From an uncultured Terriglobales bacterium (GTDB taxonomy: Bacteria; Acidobacteriota; Terriglobia; Terriglobales; Acidobacteriaceae), in the NCBI GenBank assembly GCA_955652395.1, contig CATPBJ010000203.1:1-35010 (forward strand): a stretch of 35,010 nucleotides of DNA, given 5' to 3'. Below the pieces are notes generated by a model. It was not told the DNA's origin, searched no databases, and saw only the letters and a list, made by a program, of their open reading frames with translations. The position numbers and the translations under genes were made by a program. Positions 8,034 to 17,149 of this stretch are shown here, in pieces; the stretch's first letter is position 1, and every line of letters starts with the position of its first letter.

Positions 8034-8741
8034 TCATCGCTTTATGGATCCAGCCCGCTCAATCATCCTCTGGGCACGGGCCCGGACTGGATTGATCACG
8101 GATGTGTCACTCACGATGCGCTGCAGAATAGGCGCGACGGCGGCCATTTCCTCCAGGTCGTTCCGGTTGGCCGTATCTTCCATGCTCTTGAGCTCCTGGT
8201 CGAGCGCCAGCTTCTGATAGCGATGGAAATACTCCAATCGACGTCCAAATTCCAGGGTCGTGGAGAGGCTCTGGAACAGCTGCGTAACCTGCTGCACTGC
8301 AGCCATGGGGGAGTAGTTGTAGGTGGCTGTCGTGCTCCGCCTGGAATCTTTGTAAGTCAGGGTCTTGACTCCAGTGGAGGCCAATCCCTTTTTTTTGGAG
8401 TCGATCTCTCCCTGAAAGTAGTGCGCGCGTTCGGCCAGATCGAAAACCCGCCGTCTGGTCTCGGTGGACATGGAAAAACCCAGGTGGAAGGGATCACCCT
8501 CGGAATCAGGACTCAGCTTGCCATCAGAATCGTAGCTGGAATGGCCATCGGAGGACACCGAAATCGCGTAATGCGATGGCTCTGAGCCGGGGAAATCGAG
8601 AGTGAAAGTGATGACGGCCGTCTCCTGCGCCCGGGCGGTCAGGTGCAAAGCCAGGACTAGCAGCAAGAGACAGAGGGTCCAATGGAGGCGCGAGCGTCCA
8701 CGCTCGTGCACGCTCGCGCCTACACTGTTGCCGAGCCTCAT
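8034..8741 (-). CDS. Exported hypothetical protein
   Basis: I do not recognise a family in this protein of up to 235 residues. A strong hydrophobic segment (HWTLCLLLLVLALHLTARAQ) looks like a signal peptide cleaved after ARA. The mature region starts with beta-type segments (AVITFTLDFPGSEPSHYAISVSSDG), has an acidic SYDSDGKLSPDSEGD loop and ends in a helical, charged part with AVQQVTQLFQSL and NDLEEMAAVAPILQRI. The start is uncertain. The ATG at 8741 puts about 20 residues, encoded by a dispersed palindrome, before the signal peptide. A GTG within or after the repeat is possible. There is no clear ribosome-binding site. It lies 70 bases after ruvC on the same strand. Confidence 0.65.
   Translation of the reverse strand: MRLGNSVGASVHERGRSRLHWTLCLLLLVLALHLTARAQETAVITFTLDFPGSEPSHYAISVSSDGHSSYDSDGKLSPDSEGDPFHLGFSMSTETRRRVFDLAERAHYFQGEIDSKKKGLASTGVKTLTYKDSRRSTTATYNYSPMAAVQQVTQLFQSLSTTLEFGRRLEYFHRYQKLALDQELKSMEDTANRNDLEEMAAVAPILQRIVSDTSVINPVRARAQRMIERAGSIKR
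8687..8720. repeat. Variable-stem palindrome pair inside a signal-peptide leader
   Basis: GGCGCGAGCGT (8687-8697) and ACGCTCGCGCC (8710-8720) are perfect 11-base inverted arms. The left part also forms its own small palindrome, CGAGCG-TCCA-CGCTCG (TGGA on the other strand). CTAC follows at 8720-8723. The element lies in the 5' end of the exported hypothetical gene and would encode GASVHERGRSR. Confidence 0.75.
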
Positions 8742-8811
8742 GCAGAAGAGATTATGCCAAAAAACCTGGCAGATGTTCGCGATCCCAGGGCAGTTCATTC
8801 GATTGAGCAGT

Positions 8812-9315
8812 TCATCCGCTCACGGCGCGTTGCCGAACCAGCGTGGCGGAAGTGTGAAGGTGGCAGATGGCAATGGCCAGAGCATCCGCGGCATCGGCGG
8901 GTTCAGGCACCTCAGTGAGGTTGAGCAAACGGGTAACCATGTGCTGGACTTGCGGCTTCTCCGCCCTCCCGTAGCCCACTACGGCAGACTTGATGGACAG
9001 AGGCGAATACTCGGCAACTTCGAGTCCAGCGGAGGATGCGGCCAGCATGGCCACTCCACGAACCTGTCCCAGCTTGAGTGCGGACTTTACGTTGGCCGCG
9101 TAGAACACGTCTTCGATGGCGACGTTGTCGGGCCGGTGTTGCTCTATGATGGCGCCAAGGCGGTCAAAAATGATGGCCAGGCGCCGGGCCATGGACTCGC
9201 GAGACGAAAGCTTGATGGCCCCGCAAGTCAGGCAAACCAACTGGTCGTCGTGGCCGAGTTCGACCACCCCGAAACCTGTGTACTCGGTGCCGCAATCAAT
9301 GCCCAGCACGCGCAT
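8812..9315 (-). CDS. ruvC: Crossover junction endodeoxyribonuclease RuvC
   Basis: RuvC resolves Holliday junctions by symmetric nicking, normally guided by RuvAB. The 167-residue protein has standard length and all four acidic catalytic positions: D7 in VLGIDCG, E68 in AIEDVF, and D141 and D144 in DAADALAIA. The DNA-contact segment QVRGVAMLAA is also intact. ruvA and ruvB are not in the window. I see no strong ribosome-binding site before the ATG at 9315, but MRVLGID is the typical RuvC start. Confidence 0.95.
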   Translation of the reverse strand: MRVLGIDCGTEYTGFGVVELGHDDQLVCLTCGAIKLSSRESMARRLAIIFDRLGAIIEQHRPDNVAIEDVFYAANVKSALKLGQVRGVAMLAASSAGLEVAEYSPLSIKSAVVGYGRAEKPQVQHMVTRLLNLTEVPEPADAADALAIAICHLHTSATLVRQRAVSG

Positions 9316-9386
9316 GGGAGAGAGTTTATCTCAACTTTCGAGATTGCCGGTTAGCATTCCGCACTCAGCCGTGAAGTTTGATGGAG

Positions 9387-9446
9387 CACGGGTGTCCTCG
9401 CCCGTCGGGCACCGGCATAGACAAAAGACGGGCGGGGACGCCCGTC
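9387..9446. repeat. Inverted pair of GGGA-loop palindromes
   Basis: Two 20-base arms, 9387-9406 and 9427-9446, are inverted copies of each other with 17 of 20 matches. Each arm is itself a palindrome. The right arm is GACGGGCG-GGGA-CGCCCGTC. The left arm, read on the other strand, is GACGGGCG-AGGA-CACCCGTG. It lies in the 149-base gap between ruvC and the ybdD-like gene and might form a large hairpin in transcripts from either side. Confidence 0.8.
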
Positions 9447-9464
9447 CTCAATCACGGATTCGAT

Positions 9465-9791
9465 TCAGCAGCACCTTGGGCGGCGAGCTTTTGCGGCATC
9501 ACATTCCTGGCGAAAAGCGGCGTAGGCTGCGCGGGAAGATACCCATTGCCGCTGATTCAGGAAACGTGCATAGGCCGACTCGTCGAAGATTTCGCGCAGA
9601 ACGGCGAGGAAAATCTGAGTGCACGACGTGAGCTGTTCCGCCAGTTGTCGAGTTGATTTCAGGGCTTTGGCTCGAGAGTTCGCGCCAGCCGTTGTGCCGG
9701 CCGAAAAGACGATCGAGCTTTGCTCGACTGGACAGCCGAGGGCGGCTGTCTCTACGTAGCTCGTGCCGGGCTCTATCAATCGGTCTTTCAT
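9465..9791 (-). CDS. YbdD/YjiX-like small protein, CstA partner
   Basis: The C-terminal 65 residues match the YbdD/YjiX family: a helix with [18 protein letters not shown], an [15 protein letters not shown] segment and the C-terminal RPRCC with paired cysteines. In enterobacteria such genes follow cstA and btsT, and the small protein is associated with transporter function. The start at 9791 is chosen because GGAGGAG lies just upstream and the ATG overlaps the cstA stop as ATGA, which implies translational coupling. The full protein has 108 residues, against about 65 for the family. The extra N-terminal 40 residues are partly encoded by a dispersed palindrome (9731-9750) and have no family resemblance. 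An internal start nearer the domain cannot be excluded. Confidence 0.8.
   Translation of the reverse strand: MKDRLIEPGTSYVETAALGCPVEQSSIVFSAGTTAGANSRAKALKSTRQLAEQLTSCTQIFLAVLREIFDESAYARFLNQRQWVSSRAAYAAFRQECDAAKARRPRCC
9731..9750. repeat. AGGG-loop palindrome within ybdD-like gene
   Basis: GACAGCCG (9731-9738), AGGG (9739-9742) and CGGCTGTC (9743-9750) form a perfect 8-base stem with a four-base purine loop. TCTAC follows. The shape, loop and 3' flank match the other palindromes of this window, but the stem sequence is different. It is read through in the frame of the ybdD-like gene. Confidence 0.75.
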
Positions 9792-11824
9792 CCTTGCTCC
9801 TCCGCGAAGCGCGTGGCTACGAAGGGCGACTCTTTTACCCTCGCCTGCTTGCGACCGGAAAGCACTCGCAGCCATTCCACGGCCGACTCGATCAGGATCA
9901 ATCCCACCATCACGATCAGAGCTCCGGTCACCACGGCGTCGAGACGATCGTTGAAGATCAGTCGGGCGTTGGCGGAGGCACCGAAAGCCAACTGTGCCGC
10001 ATGCGACAGAAAGCCGATGCGGGGATTGGGATCAAAAATCTTGTGCCACGAGGCGGTGAAAGTTACGGCGACCAGCCACACCAGCGGGCCCATCGTTACC
10101 GCGGCGTAGTGCGCCTTACCCATCTTGATAACGATGGTGGTGGCCACGCACAGGGCGACAGTGGCCAGGAGCTGATTGGCGATGCCGAACAGCGGCCACA
10201 ACGAGTTAATTCCGCCTAACGGGTCTTTGACGCCCTGCCACAGGAAATATCCCCAGGCAGCCACGATCAGCGCGCTGGTGGCGAGAATGGAGGGATACCA
10301 ACTGGTGCGACCCAGCGGCTTCCATATGTGTCCAAGGGCGTCCTGCACCATGAAGCGCCCCACGCGCGTCCCGGCATCTAGAACCGTGAGGATGAACAGG
10401 GCTTCGAACATGATGGCGAAGTGATACCAGATCGCCATCAGCGCCTGTCCGCCCAGGCTGTTGGAGAATATGTGGGCCATCCCGACCGCGAAGGCAGGCG
10501 CGCCGCCGGTGCGGTTGTAGAGCGTCTGCTCACCCACGGACTGGGCCAGGGAATGCATTTCTGCGGCGGTAATCGGGAAGCCCCAGTTACTGATCGTCGC
10601 GGCCGCGGCCTCCGGCGCCTGGCCAACGATTCCCGCCGGACTGTTGATGGCGAAATAGATTCCCGGCTGCAGAACGCAGGCAGCGATCATCGCCATGATG
10701 GCAACCATGGATTCAGCGAGCATGGCTCCGTATCCCACCATGCGAGCTTCGGTCTCGCGACGGATCAGCTTTGGAGTTGTGCCGCTTGAGATCAGGGAAT
10801 GAAATCCGCTGATCGCGCCGCACGCGATGGTGATGAACGCGAAAGGAAACACGTTTCCGGCAAACACCGGACCCGAGCCGTCAATAAAACGGGTGAGCGC
10901 TGGCATGTGCAGGGTCGGACGGAGTGCGACAATTCCCAGTGCCAGCAGGGAGATGGTTCCCAGCTTCACGAACGTGCTCAGGTAATCGCGCGGAGCCAGG
11001 AGCAGCCAAACCGGGAGAGCCGACGCCGCGAAGCCGTAAGCAATAATTAGGATGGCCAGCGCCGGACCTGAGAACGTGAACCAGCGGGCTACCGATGCAG
11101 TTTGTGAAACCCACTGTCCGCCCCAGATCGCAAGCATCACCAGCATGAAACCGAGCGCCGATGTTTCCAGCACTTTACCAGGCCGCAGGGTGCGCAAATA
11201 CACGCCCATCAACAGAGCAATGGGAATGGTCATGGCGATGGTAAACGTGCCCCAGGGACTGGCCTTGAGTGCATTCACAACAACGAGGGCACAGACGGCG
11301 AGCAGGATCACGATGATACTGATCACTGCGACGTAGGCTATTAGTCCGCCCAGCCGGCCGATTTCCTCGCGCGCCATTTCGGTGAGCGACTTGCCATCAC
11401 GCCGCACCGAGAACAGCAGAATTACAAAGTCCTGCACGCAACCGCCGAAGACCGCGCCAGCCAGTATCCACAATGTTCCCGGGAGATACCCAAATTGCGC
11501 GGCCAGCACGGGACCGACCAGAGGTCCAGGTCCGGCGATGGCGGCGAAATGGTGTCCGAAGACCACCCACTTGTTGGTGGGAACAAAGTCGCGGCCGTTT
11601 TCCAGGCGTTCCGCAGGAGTGGCGCGCAGGGCATCGAGGGTTAGAACCTTGGCCGCGATGAATTTGCTATAGAAACGGTATCCCAGGGCGTAAGTGCAAA
11701 TGGCCGCGACCACCAGCCACATGGCATTGATTTGCTCGCCACGATGCAAAGCCACCGTCGCCAGAGCCAGCGCTCCCAGCAGCGCGACTGCAAGCCAGAT
11801 TAGAATGCGCAATGTTTTCGGCAT
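9788..11824 (-). CDS. cstA: CstA family carbon-starvation/pyruvate or peptide transporter
   Basis: This is an inner-membrane transporter of the CstA/BtsT family; members import pyruvate or peptides during carbon limitation. The 678-residue product has many hydrophobic segments and typical family motifs. These are [13 protein letters not shown] (about 44-56), [31 protein letters not shown] (about 76-107, shown in parts), GCVQDF, and the C-terminal [11 protein letters not shown]. The start is set at the ATG at 11824 because [17 protein letters not shown] gives a normal first membrane helix. The longer in-frame extension lacks family likeness. No strong ribosome-binding site is seen. The stop overlaps the ybdD-like start by four bases. 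The 222-base divergent region to the phosphofructokinase gene probably holds both promoters. Confidence 0.93.
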   Translation of the reverse strand: MPKTLRILIWLAVALLGALALATVALHRGEQINAMWLVVAAICTYALGYRFYSKFIAAKVLTLDALRATPAERLENGRDFVPTNKWVVFGHHFAAIAGPGPLVGPVLAAQFGYLPGTLWILAGAVFGGCVQDFVILLFSVRRDGKSLTEMAREEIGRLGGLIAYVAVISIIVILLAVCALVVVNALKASPWGTFTIAMTIPIALLMGVYLRTLRPGKVLETSALGFMLVMLAIWGGQWVSQTASVARWFTFSGPALAILIIAYGFAASALPVWLLLAPRDYLSTFVKLGTISLLALGIVALRPTLHMPALTRFIDGSGPVFAGNVFPFAFITIACGAISGFHSLISSGTTPKLIRRETEARMVGYGAMLAESMVAIMAMIAACVLQPGIYFAINSPAGIVGQAPEAAAATISNWGFPITAAEMHSLAQSVGEQTLYNRTGGAPAFAVGMAHIFSNSLGGQALMAIWYHFAIMFEALFILTVLDAGTRVGRFMVQDALGHIWKPLGRTSWYPSILATSALIVAAWGYFLWQGVKDPLGGINSLWPLFGIANQLLATVALCVATTIVIKMGKAHYAAVTMGPLVWLVAVTFTASWHKIFDPNPRIGFLSHAAQLAFGASANARLIFNDRLDAVVTGALIVMVGLILIESAVEWLRVLSGRKQARVKESPFVATRFAEEQG

Positions 11825-12046
11825 GAGATTTGGTAATTTCTGAAGATATTGTGGCGAATCCCTCGCCGGGGCGCAATCGGCAAGAGAGGCTCGAGGCGCT
11901 CGGGACGGCACAAAAATGCACAATTTAATGGTAATCTTTAGGTTCCGTTGCAAGCGATTACAGCAGAAGTGTATCCGGTGCTAATAGCGGTTCAGCTGAA
12001 GCTTAGGCCGCCGGATCACCATTTTGCACGCGATGAGGAGCAGGCA

Positions 12047-13126
12047 ATGAGAGTTGGCATACTCACCGGCGGAGGCGACTGCCCAGGGTTGAACGCAGTG
12101 ATACGCGCCGTGGTGCGCAAAGGCTGTTTCCACTACGAAGACGAATTTGTAGGCTTTCTGGAAGGCTGGCGCGGCCTGGTAGAAGACAAGACCATGCCGC
12201 TTGATCTGGCCAGCGTGGGCGGAATTCTTCCGCGCGGCGGCACCATCCTGCGCACTTCGCGTACCAACCCCGCGAAGAAAACAGACGGATTAGACAGGTG
12301 CCTGGCCACGCTGAAGCAGCACAAGGTCGAGGCACTGATCGCAATCGGCGGCGATGACACGCTTTCTGTAGCCCAGAAGCTTCACGAGAAAGGCGTTGAC
12401 ATAGTGGGCGTCCCCAAGACCATCGACAACGACCTAGCAGGCACGGACTTCACGTTCGGATTTGACACAGCGGTCAATATCGCCACGGAGGCCATTGATC
12501 GGGTGCACACCACAGCTGAGGCGCACAACCGCGTCATGGTGGTCGAAGTCATGGGACGAGATGCCGGCTGGATCGCGATGTACAGCGGCATCGCCGGCGG
12601 CGCGGATGTCATCCTTATTCCAGAAATACCATTCGACGTTGACAAGGTGGCGGAGACCATCCGCTTGCGGCACGCGCGTGGACGCTACTTCAGCATTGTG
12701 GTGGTCGCCGAAGGGGCAAAATTCTCCACTGACGTCGATCCCAAACATGGAGCGCCGATTGTGGTCGACATGGGCAAGGATGAATTCGGACATGCCCGGC
12801 TGGGCGGAATCGCCGCCATCCTCGCTCGCGAGATTGAGCGCCGCACCAACTTCGAAACCCGCACTGTCGTGCTGGGACATGTGCAGCGCGGCGGCTCTCC
12901 CAGCGCCTTCGACCGCATGCTGGCGACGCGTTACGGTTTGGGCGCGATCGACATGGTCCATCGCGGCGAGTTTGGTTGCATGGCGGCCCTGCGCGGGAAC
13001 AAGATTGTTTCCGTGCCCCTCGCGGACGCCATCTCCAAAAACCGCACTGTCGATCAGGAAACGATTGACGTAGCGTCAGGCATCCTCGATAAGCTGACCA
13101 CGGATAAAGTGGCGGTCGGAAAGTAG
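12047..13126 (+). CDS. 6-phosphofructokinase, predicted PPi-dependent
   Basis: This enzyme phosphorylates fructose 6-phosphate to fructose 1,6-bisphosphate. The 359-residue protein starts at the ATG at 12047, six bases after GAGGAG, with MRVGILTGGGDCPGLNAVIRA. The phosphoryl-donor site reads GGDDT at 101-105, so Asp replaces the Gly-104 of E. coli PfkA. The catalytic loop reads PKTIDND at 123-129, with Lys-124 instead of Gly and catalytic Asp-127 and Asp-129. The Asp-104/Lys-124 pair is the established signature of pyrophosphate-dependent enzymes, which work reversibly. VMGRDAGWIA (168-177) and HVQRGGSPSAFDR are the sugar-phosphate contacts. ATP use is still possible and would need an assay. 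It is divergent from cstA, which fits central carbon metabolism. Confidence 0.93.
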   Translation: MRVGILTGGGDCPGLNAVIRAVVRKGCFHYEDEFVGFLEGWRGLVEDKTMPLDLASVGGILPRGGTILRTSRTNPAKKTDGLDRCLATLKQHKVEALIAIGGDDTLSVAQKLHEKGVDIVGVPKTIDNDLAGTDFTFGFDTAVNIATEAIDRVHTTAEAHNRVMVVEVMGRDAGWIAMYSGIAGGADVILIPEIPFDVDKVAETIRLRHARGRYFSIVVVAEGAKFSTDVDPKHGAPIVVDMGKDEFGHARLGGIAAILAREIERRTNFETRTVVLGHVQRGGSPSAFDRMLATRYGLGAIDMVHRGEFGCMAALRGNKIVSVPLADAISKNRTVDQETIDVASGILDKLTTDKVAVGK

Positions 13127-13134
13127 CGGACTGC

Positions 13135-13245
13135 GGTCATCGGACCTCGGACTTCGGGCGTCAGCCAGATGCCTGAAGTCGGACGTCTGAGGTCGGACGT
13201 CTGAGCTCCCGGGGTTCGAAGTCCGAGGTCCGACGCCCGATGACC
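13135..13245. repeat. Complex inverted/direct repeat between pfk and glycosyltransferase
   Basis: TCGGACCTCGGACTTCG (13140-13156) and its reverse complement (13217-13233) are perfect 17-base arms. GGTCATCGG (13135-13143) and CCGATGACC (13237-13245) form outer 9-base arms. Between them GTCGGACGTCTGAG occurs twice in tandem (13178-13205). The right arm runs into the ATG of the following gene. Everything seems to be built from GTCGGACNTC-like words, so local duplication and inversion probably made it. Confidence 0.8.
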
Positions 13246-14925
13246 ATGGCCCGCCTCGCGCCGTCGCTGCTCCAGTTCATCGAGCTGATCCTGATCATCG
13301 CTGCGGTGGCGATAATCGCCTTCGCCTCACGCCATGCGGGACGAGCGACGCCAGGGCCGGCTGGCTTTCGGTACGTGGAAAGCCGCTTTCGACGCCTGGC
13401 GCGGAGAAAGACGTTGTCAGTGGTCGTGGTCGGCCTTCTGGTGGTTGCCCTTCGCGTTTCCCTGATTCCTGTCCTCGGAATTCCCGCGCCGCGCTGGAAT
13501 GATGAATTCAGTTATCTGCTCGCGGCCGATACCTTCGCTCACGGACGCGTGACCAATCCTCCCCATCCCATGTGGGTGCACTTCGAGAGCTTCCACATCA
13601 TTCAGCAGCCAACCTACATGTCTATGTACCCTCCCGCGCAGGGACTTGTTCTGGCCGTCGGCGAGCGGCTCGGGCATCCCTGGATCGGACAGTTGCTGGT
13701 CACGGCGGTCATGTGCTCGGCGCTCACCTGGATGCTCCAGGGATGGCTGCCCCCGGCATGGGCTCTCCTGGGCGGGATGCTGGCGATGCTGCGCCTGGGA
13801 CTTCTCAGTTACTGGATGAATGGCTACTGGAGCGGGTCTGTGGTCGCTCTTGGCGGTGCGCTGCTGCTGGGAGCATTGCCTCGCGTAAAAAAACACGCAC
13901 GTGTAACTGATGCGATCGTCATGGCCATCGGTCTTGCCATCCTGGCAAACAGCCGGCCATATGAAGGATTGTTGTTCAGCCTCCCCATAGCGGCAGCGTT
14001 GGGGATCTGGATATGTGGAAGGTCCCACTCGGCATTTTCCGTTTCTTTCGGCCGGGTGGTGTTGTCCATTATTCTCGTTCTCGCCGTGACTGGAGCGGGC
14101 ATGGGCTACTACTACTGGCGAGTCACGGGCAGTCCCTTCCGCATGACTTACCAGGTCAATCGTGGTACCTACGCGACCGCGCCGTATTTCTTGTGGCAGT
14201 CGCCGAGGCCCGAACCTGTTTACCGGCACGCGGTGATGCGCGATTTCTATCGCTGGGAGTTAGAGCGGTTCGAGGAATACCGCACTCTTGGCGGCGCCGC
14301 CTACCGCACATGGGACAAGCTGGTGAGTTCGTGGAAGTTCTACTGCGGACCTCTGCTTACGATTCCTCTGCTGGCGTTCCCGTGGATCCTGCGCGACAAG
14401 AAGATGCGCTTTCCCATTGTCGCGGGCGCGTTTTTCCTGCTCGGTCTTGCCATGGAAACATGGACGCTGCCCCACTACGTAGCTCCCGCCACAGGCCTCA
14501 TCTATCTCGTACTGATGCAGTGTATGCGCCACTTGCGGCTGTGGCCCTGGCATGGACGGCCGATTAGCGTTGCGCTGGTGCGAGCCATCCCGACCATTGC
14601 CTGCGCCATGATCTTGTTGCGCGTGGGAGCAGCTGCGTCCCACACTCAGATCGAGCCTGCATGGCCCCGCGGCAATTTGGATCGGGTGGCAATGGCCCGC
14701 GAACTGGAAGCCACTCCGGGGCGTCACCTGGTGATCGTGAGCTACGGTCCGCGTCATGATGTGGACTGGGAATGGGTGTACAACGCGGCAGCCATCGACG
14801 ACGCCAGGATCGTTTGGGCGCGCGAAATGGGCTCTCAGGAAGACCAGGAGTTGCTCCGATATTTTCACGATCGAAAGGTGTGGCGCTTGAACGGGGACCA
14901 GTCTCCAGCGAGGCTGGAGCCATGA
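13240..14925 (+). CDS. Multi-pass membrane protein, GT-C (ArnT/PMT-like) glycosyltransferase
   Basis: The 561-residue protein has about ten or more hydrophobic helices. The first follows the N-terminus directly ([19 protein letters not shown]). After the second helix comes a long loop starting [20 protein letters not shown], with an Asp-Glu pair at 88-89. Such an acidic pair in the first external loop is typical of GT-C transferases that use polyprenyl-linked sugars. The loop continues with NPPHPMW and [13 protein letters not shown]. The acceptor cannot be predicted. The start lies on the edge of an inverted repeat: ATG at 13240, with a second ATG at 13246, and no ribosome-binding site is visible. 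The stop overlaps the next start as ATGA, so the two genes are coupled. Confidence 0.72.
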   Translation: MTMARLAPSLLQFIELILIIAAVAIIAFASRHAGRATPGPAGFRYVESRFRRLARRKTLSVVVVGLLVVALRVSLIPVLGIPAPRWNDEFSYLLAADTFAHGRVTNPPHPMWVHFESFHIIQQPTYMSMYPPAQGLVLAVGERLGHPWIGQLLVTAVMCSALTWMLQGWLPPAWALLGGMLAMLRLGLLSYWMNGYWSGSVVALGGALLLGALPRVKKHARVTDAIVMAIGLAILANSRPYEGLLFSLPIAAALGIWICGRSHSAFSVSFGRVVLSIILVLAVTGAGMGYYYWRVTGSPFRMTYQVNRGTYATAPYFLWQSPRPEPVYRHAVMRDFYRWELERFEEYRTLGGAAYRTWDKLVSSWKFYCGPLLTIPLLAFPWILRDKKMRFPIVAGAFFLLGLAMETWTLPHYVAPATGLIYLVLMQCMRHLRLWPWHGRPISVALVRAIPTIACAMILLRVGAAASHTQIEPAWPRGNLDRVAMARELEATPGRHLVIVSYGPRHDVDWEWVYNAAAIDDARIVWAREMGSQEDQELLRYFHDRKVWRLNGDQSPARLEP

Positions 14926-16151
14926 GCTCTGAATCGTGGCTCACAACCAAGCGTATCCGCGTTCATGGCCTGCTGCTGGCCGTCTGTCTCTGGACGGTCT
15001 ATGCCGTGGACATGTCCGCGCCGGGGTTGCTCGACCGTAGCGGTCTGGTTAAGGGAACGGATTTTTTACACTTCTACACGCTGGGAAGCCTCGAGTTGCG
15101 GGGACGAGGCGACCTGCTGTACGACATGCGGGCACAGGCTGAACTGGCGCGCGAGTTTGTGGCCCAAGCGCCAGACAGTGTGTACGTCCCGCTTTACGGG
15201 CCGCAGGTGTCTCTGCTGTTCGCGCCCTTCGCCCGCTTGCCTTACGGTTGGGCGCTGATGGTGTGGCTGGGAGTGAATGGCGTCATCTACGCCTTCTGTT
15301 GTCACACGGTGTGGAAGAGCTGTCCCAGCCTTCGGGCGTATCGCTGGACCGTTCTCATCCTGGCGATTGCTTTTCCGGGATTTTTTCACCTGCTGGCCTG
15401 GGGACAGACTTCCGGTCTCGCCCTCCTGTGTTTCACGCTGGCATTTCTCGCATTGCGAAGCGACCGAACCCTACTCGCAGGATTGGCCATTGGTTCCCTC
15501 ATCTTCAAACCACAGTTGGGACTAGCCGCGGCGGTTGTCTTCTTGTTCGCGCGGCAATGGAAGCTTGTCGCCGGGGCCGTGATGGCTGCATCCCTGGAAA
15601 TTGCGGCTGCCTGGATGCATTACGGCACGGAGGTCATGCGTACTTACCTCCATGCGCTGACCCATGTTCGAGAAGTTTTGCCACTGCTAGAACCGCGGCT
15701 GTACCAAAACGATTCGCTGCGCTCGTTCTGGTCCCTGCTGTTGCCGTGGCCACGCGTCGCGTTTGCGTTGTACGTGGTCAGTACTGTCGGCGTTCTGGCG
15801 CTCGCGGTGCGCGTGTGGAGGAGTGGGTCGTCGCTGTCGCTACGCTTTTCCGTGCTGATGTTTGTCACCGTCCTGGTATCACCCCACTTGACCGTGTATG
15901 ACCTGGTAATTCTGGCGCCGGCGTTCCTCCTTCTCGGTGATTGGGCGCTGGCACATCGCGAACAGAGGTTCGGGCTGCGGATTCAGCAGCTGCTGTATCT
16001 AAGCTATCCGTTGTTCTTGATGGGACCGTTGGCGCGGATCACTCACTTGCAGCTTTCGGTCGTGGTGATGACGGCCCTGCTGTGGGTCTGCTGGATCATC
16101 TCAGCACGCAGTTTGCCTGCTGCGTTAACTAGCCTGGCAGTGCCTTCCTGA
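14922..16151 (+). CDS. GT87 (DUF2029) family membrane mannosyltransferase-like protein
   Basis: The 409-residue multi-pass membrane protein carries the GT87 N-terminal signature [20 protein letters not shown] followed by LLYD. The Asp of the DF motif is the expected catalytic-site residue. A second family feature is [20 protein letters not shown]. Characterised relatives transfer mannose from polyprenyl-phosphate-mannose to lipid-linked glycans. The start is the ATG at 14922, which overlaps the stop of the preceding glycosyltransferase by four bases. A long upstream in-frame extension lies inside that gene and is rejected. The stop codon lies within a dispersed repeat that supplies TCCTGAGC. 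Confidence 0.78.
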   Translation: MSSESWLTTKRIRVHGLLLAVCLWTVYAVDMSAPGLLDRSGLVKGTDFLHFYTLGSLELRGRGDLLYDMRAQAELAREFVAQAPDSVYVPLYGPQVSLLFAPFARLPYGWALMVWLGVNGVIYAFCCHTVWKSCPSLRAYRWTVLILAIAFPGFFHLLAWGQTSGLALLCFTLAFLALRSDRTLLAGLAIGSLIFKPQLGLAAAVVFLFARQWKLVAGAVMAASLEIAAAWMHYGTEVMRTYLHALTHVREVLPLLEPRLYQNDSLRSFWSLLLPWPRVAFALYVVSTVGVLALAVRVWRSGSSLSLRFSVLMFVTVLVSPHLTVYDLVILAPAFLLLGDWALAHREQRFGLRIQQLLYLSYPLFLMGPLARITHLQLSVVVMTALLWVCWIISARSLPAALTSLAVPS

Positions 16152-16174
16152 GCTGAAGTCGAAGGACCCCTATG
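16147..16174 (+). repeat. Truncated CCTGAGC...GTCGAAGGACC repeat at GT87 stop
   Basis: CCTGAGCTGAAGTCGAAGG followed by ACCCCTATG. The TGA of the GT87 gene (16149-16151) is the TGA inside the CCTGAGC word. The last 13 bases, AAGGACCCCTATG, recur exactly at 30736-30748. It lacks the internal hairpin of the full-length copies. Confidence 0.7.
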
Positions 16175-16254
16175 TTCGGCACGTCACTAGTGAGCATCGA
16201 TCATATTCAGCGCCGGACTGCGAACCCATGAGCTTTGCAGTTCGTGGAGCGAGT

Positions 16255-16317
16255 AAGGTCCTTCGACTGCGTGTCTGCTTCGCGAAGCGAAGCAGATCCT
16301 CCGCTCAGGATGACACG
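16255..16317 (-). repeat. Full TGTCATCCTGAGCGG...GTCGAAGGACC repeat at esterase stop
   Basis: On the minus strand it reads GTGTCATCCTGAGCGGAGG, a hairpin with CTGCTTCG...CGAAGCAG, and then GCAGTCGAAGGACC. It faces the truncated copy at 16147-16174 in inverted orientation. The esterase gene ends inside it: its last residues Val-Ser-Ser and the stop are encoded by GTGTCATCCTGA. Confidence 0.75.
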
Positions 16318-17144
16318 CTGAAAAGAAATGTTAGTGCTTCCGGAAACCGTTTGGCCCACTCTCTTTCATGGTGGGTCGCGCCTTCGTCAATTTTCACCAG
16401 CAGCCGGTCTTCTCTCAAACCGGCACGGCGCAAAACGTGTTCCAGTTCGCGAACGTCCTCCACTGTCTTTCGATCGCGATCTTCATTTCCCGCTTCCCTG
16501 GTTCCAATCGCGATAAATATCCTGGCTGGCCATTGCCGGAGGGCGCGACTGGATTTCACAAGCCGCCGGTTGGCGATAAACAACGACGGGCTCTCCAGCA
16601 ACAAGCGGCCGAAAATTCCCGGACGGCTCATCACCGTGTAGAGCGAGATGATCGCGCCCAACGATGATCCGCCCAGTCCCGTATTTTCCGGACCTCGCGC
16701 GATGCGATAACGCTGATAGACAAACGGCATCACCTCGCTCAATAGAAAATCAGGGTAAGGCTTGCCCTGTGGCCGCATAATAGGAGGACTAAAAGAGCGG
16801 TAGGGCAGATACTCCCGAGGGCGGTCCTTTTGCGCGTTATCAATGCCCACAATGATCAGCGGGGGAATTCTGCCTGCGCGAATCAGGCGATCCGCAGCTT
16901 CATCGGCTTGCCAGTCAACTCCAATGTATGCCGTCGCCGGATCAAACAGGTTCTGCCCGTCGTTCAGATAGAAAACAGGATAGTGCCGGCCTTGGTTTTC
17001 GGTTGCGCTATATCCTGGCGGCAACCATACCCGCAGCATGCGCGTGTTGCGGAATATCCGGCTTTGCAATTCATGCAGGCGCAGCTCTCCCGCCAGGTCC
17101 GGAGAGTCTTCACTGCCTGATGTTAGGGATGACGTTTCTTCCAT
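16305..17144 (-). CDS. Putative esterase, enterochelin-esterase/esterase D-like
   Basis: The 279-residue alpha/beta hydrolase has the family's early strand RVWLPPGYSATE (about 39-50), the YPVFYLNDGQNLFD motif (about 55-68) and the nucleophile elbow GGSSLGA with Ser-161. A C-terminal EGATHHEREWAKRFP supplies His-258/259. The acidic triad member is probably near the TREAGN(E)D segment. No secretion signal is seen, so it is likely cytoplasmic. The natural ester is unknown. It is last in the minus-strand array, five bases after VKOR. The C-terminal Val-Ser-Ser and the stop codon are contributed by a dispersed repeat. Confidence 0.82.
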   Translation of the reverse strand: MEETSSLTSGSEDSPDLAGELRLHELQSRIFRNTRMLRVWLPPGYSATENQGRHYPVFYLNDGQNLFDPATAYIGVDWQADEAADRLIRAGRIPPLIIVGIDNAQKDRPREYLPYRSFSPPIMRPQGKPYPDFLLSEVMPFVYQRYRIARGPENTGLGGSSLGAIISLYTVMSRPGIFGRLLLESPSLFIANRRLVKSSRALRQWPARIFIAIGTREAGNEDRDRKTVEDVRELEHVLRRAGLREDRLLVKIDEGATHHEREWAKRFPEALTFLFSVSS

Positions 17145-17149
17145 GAGTC

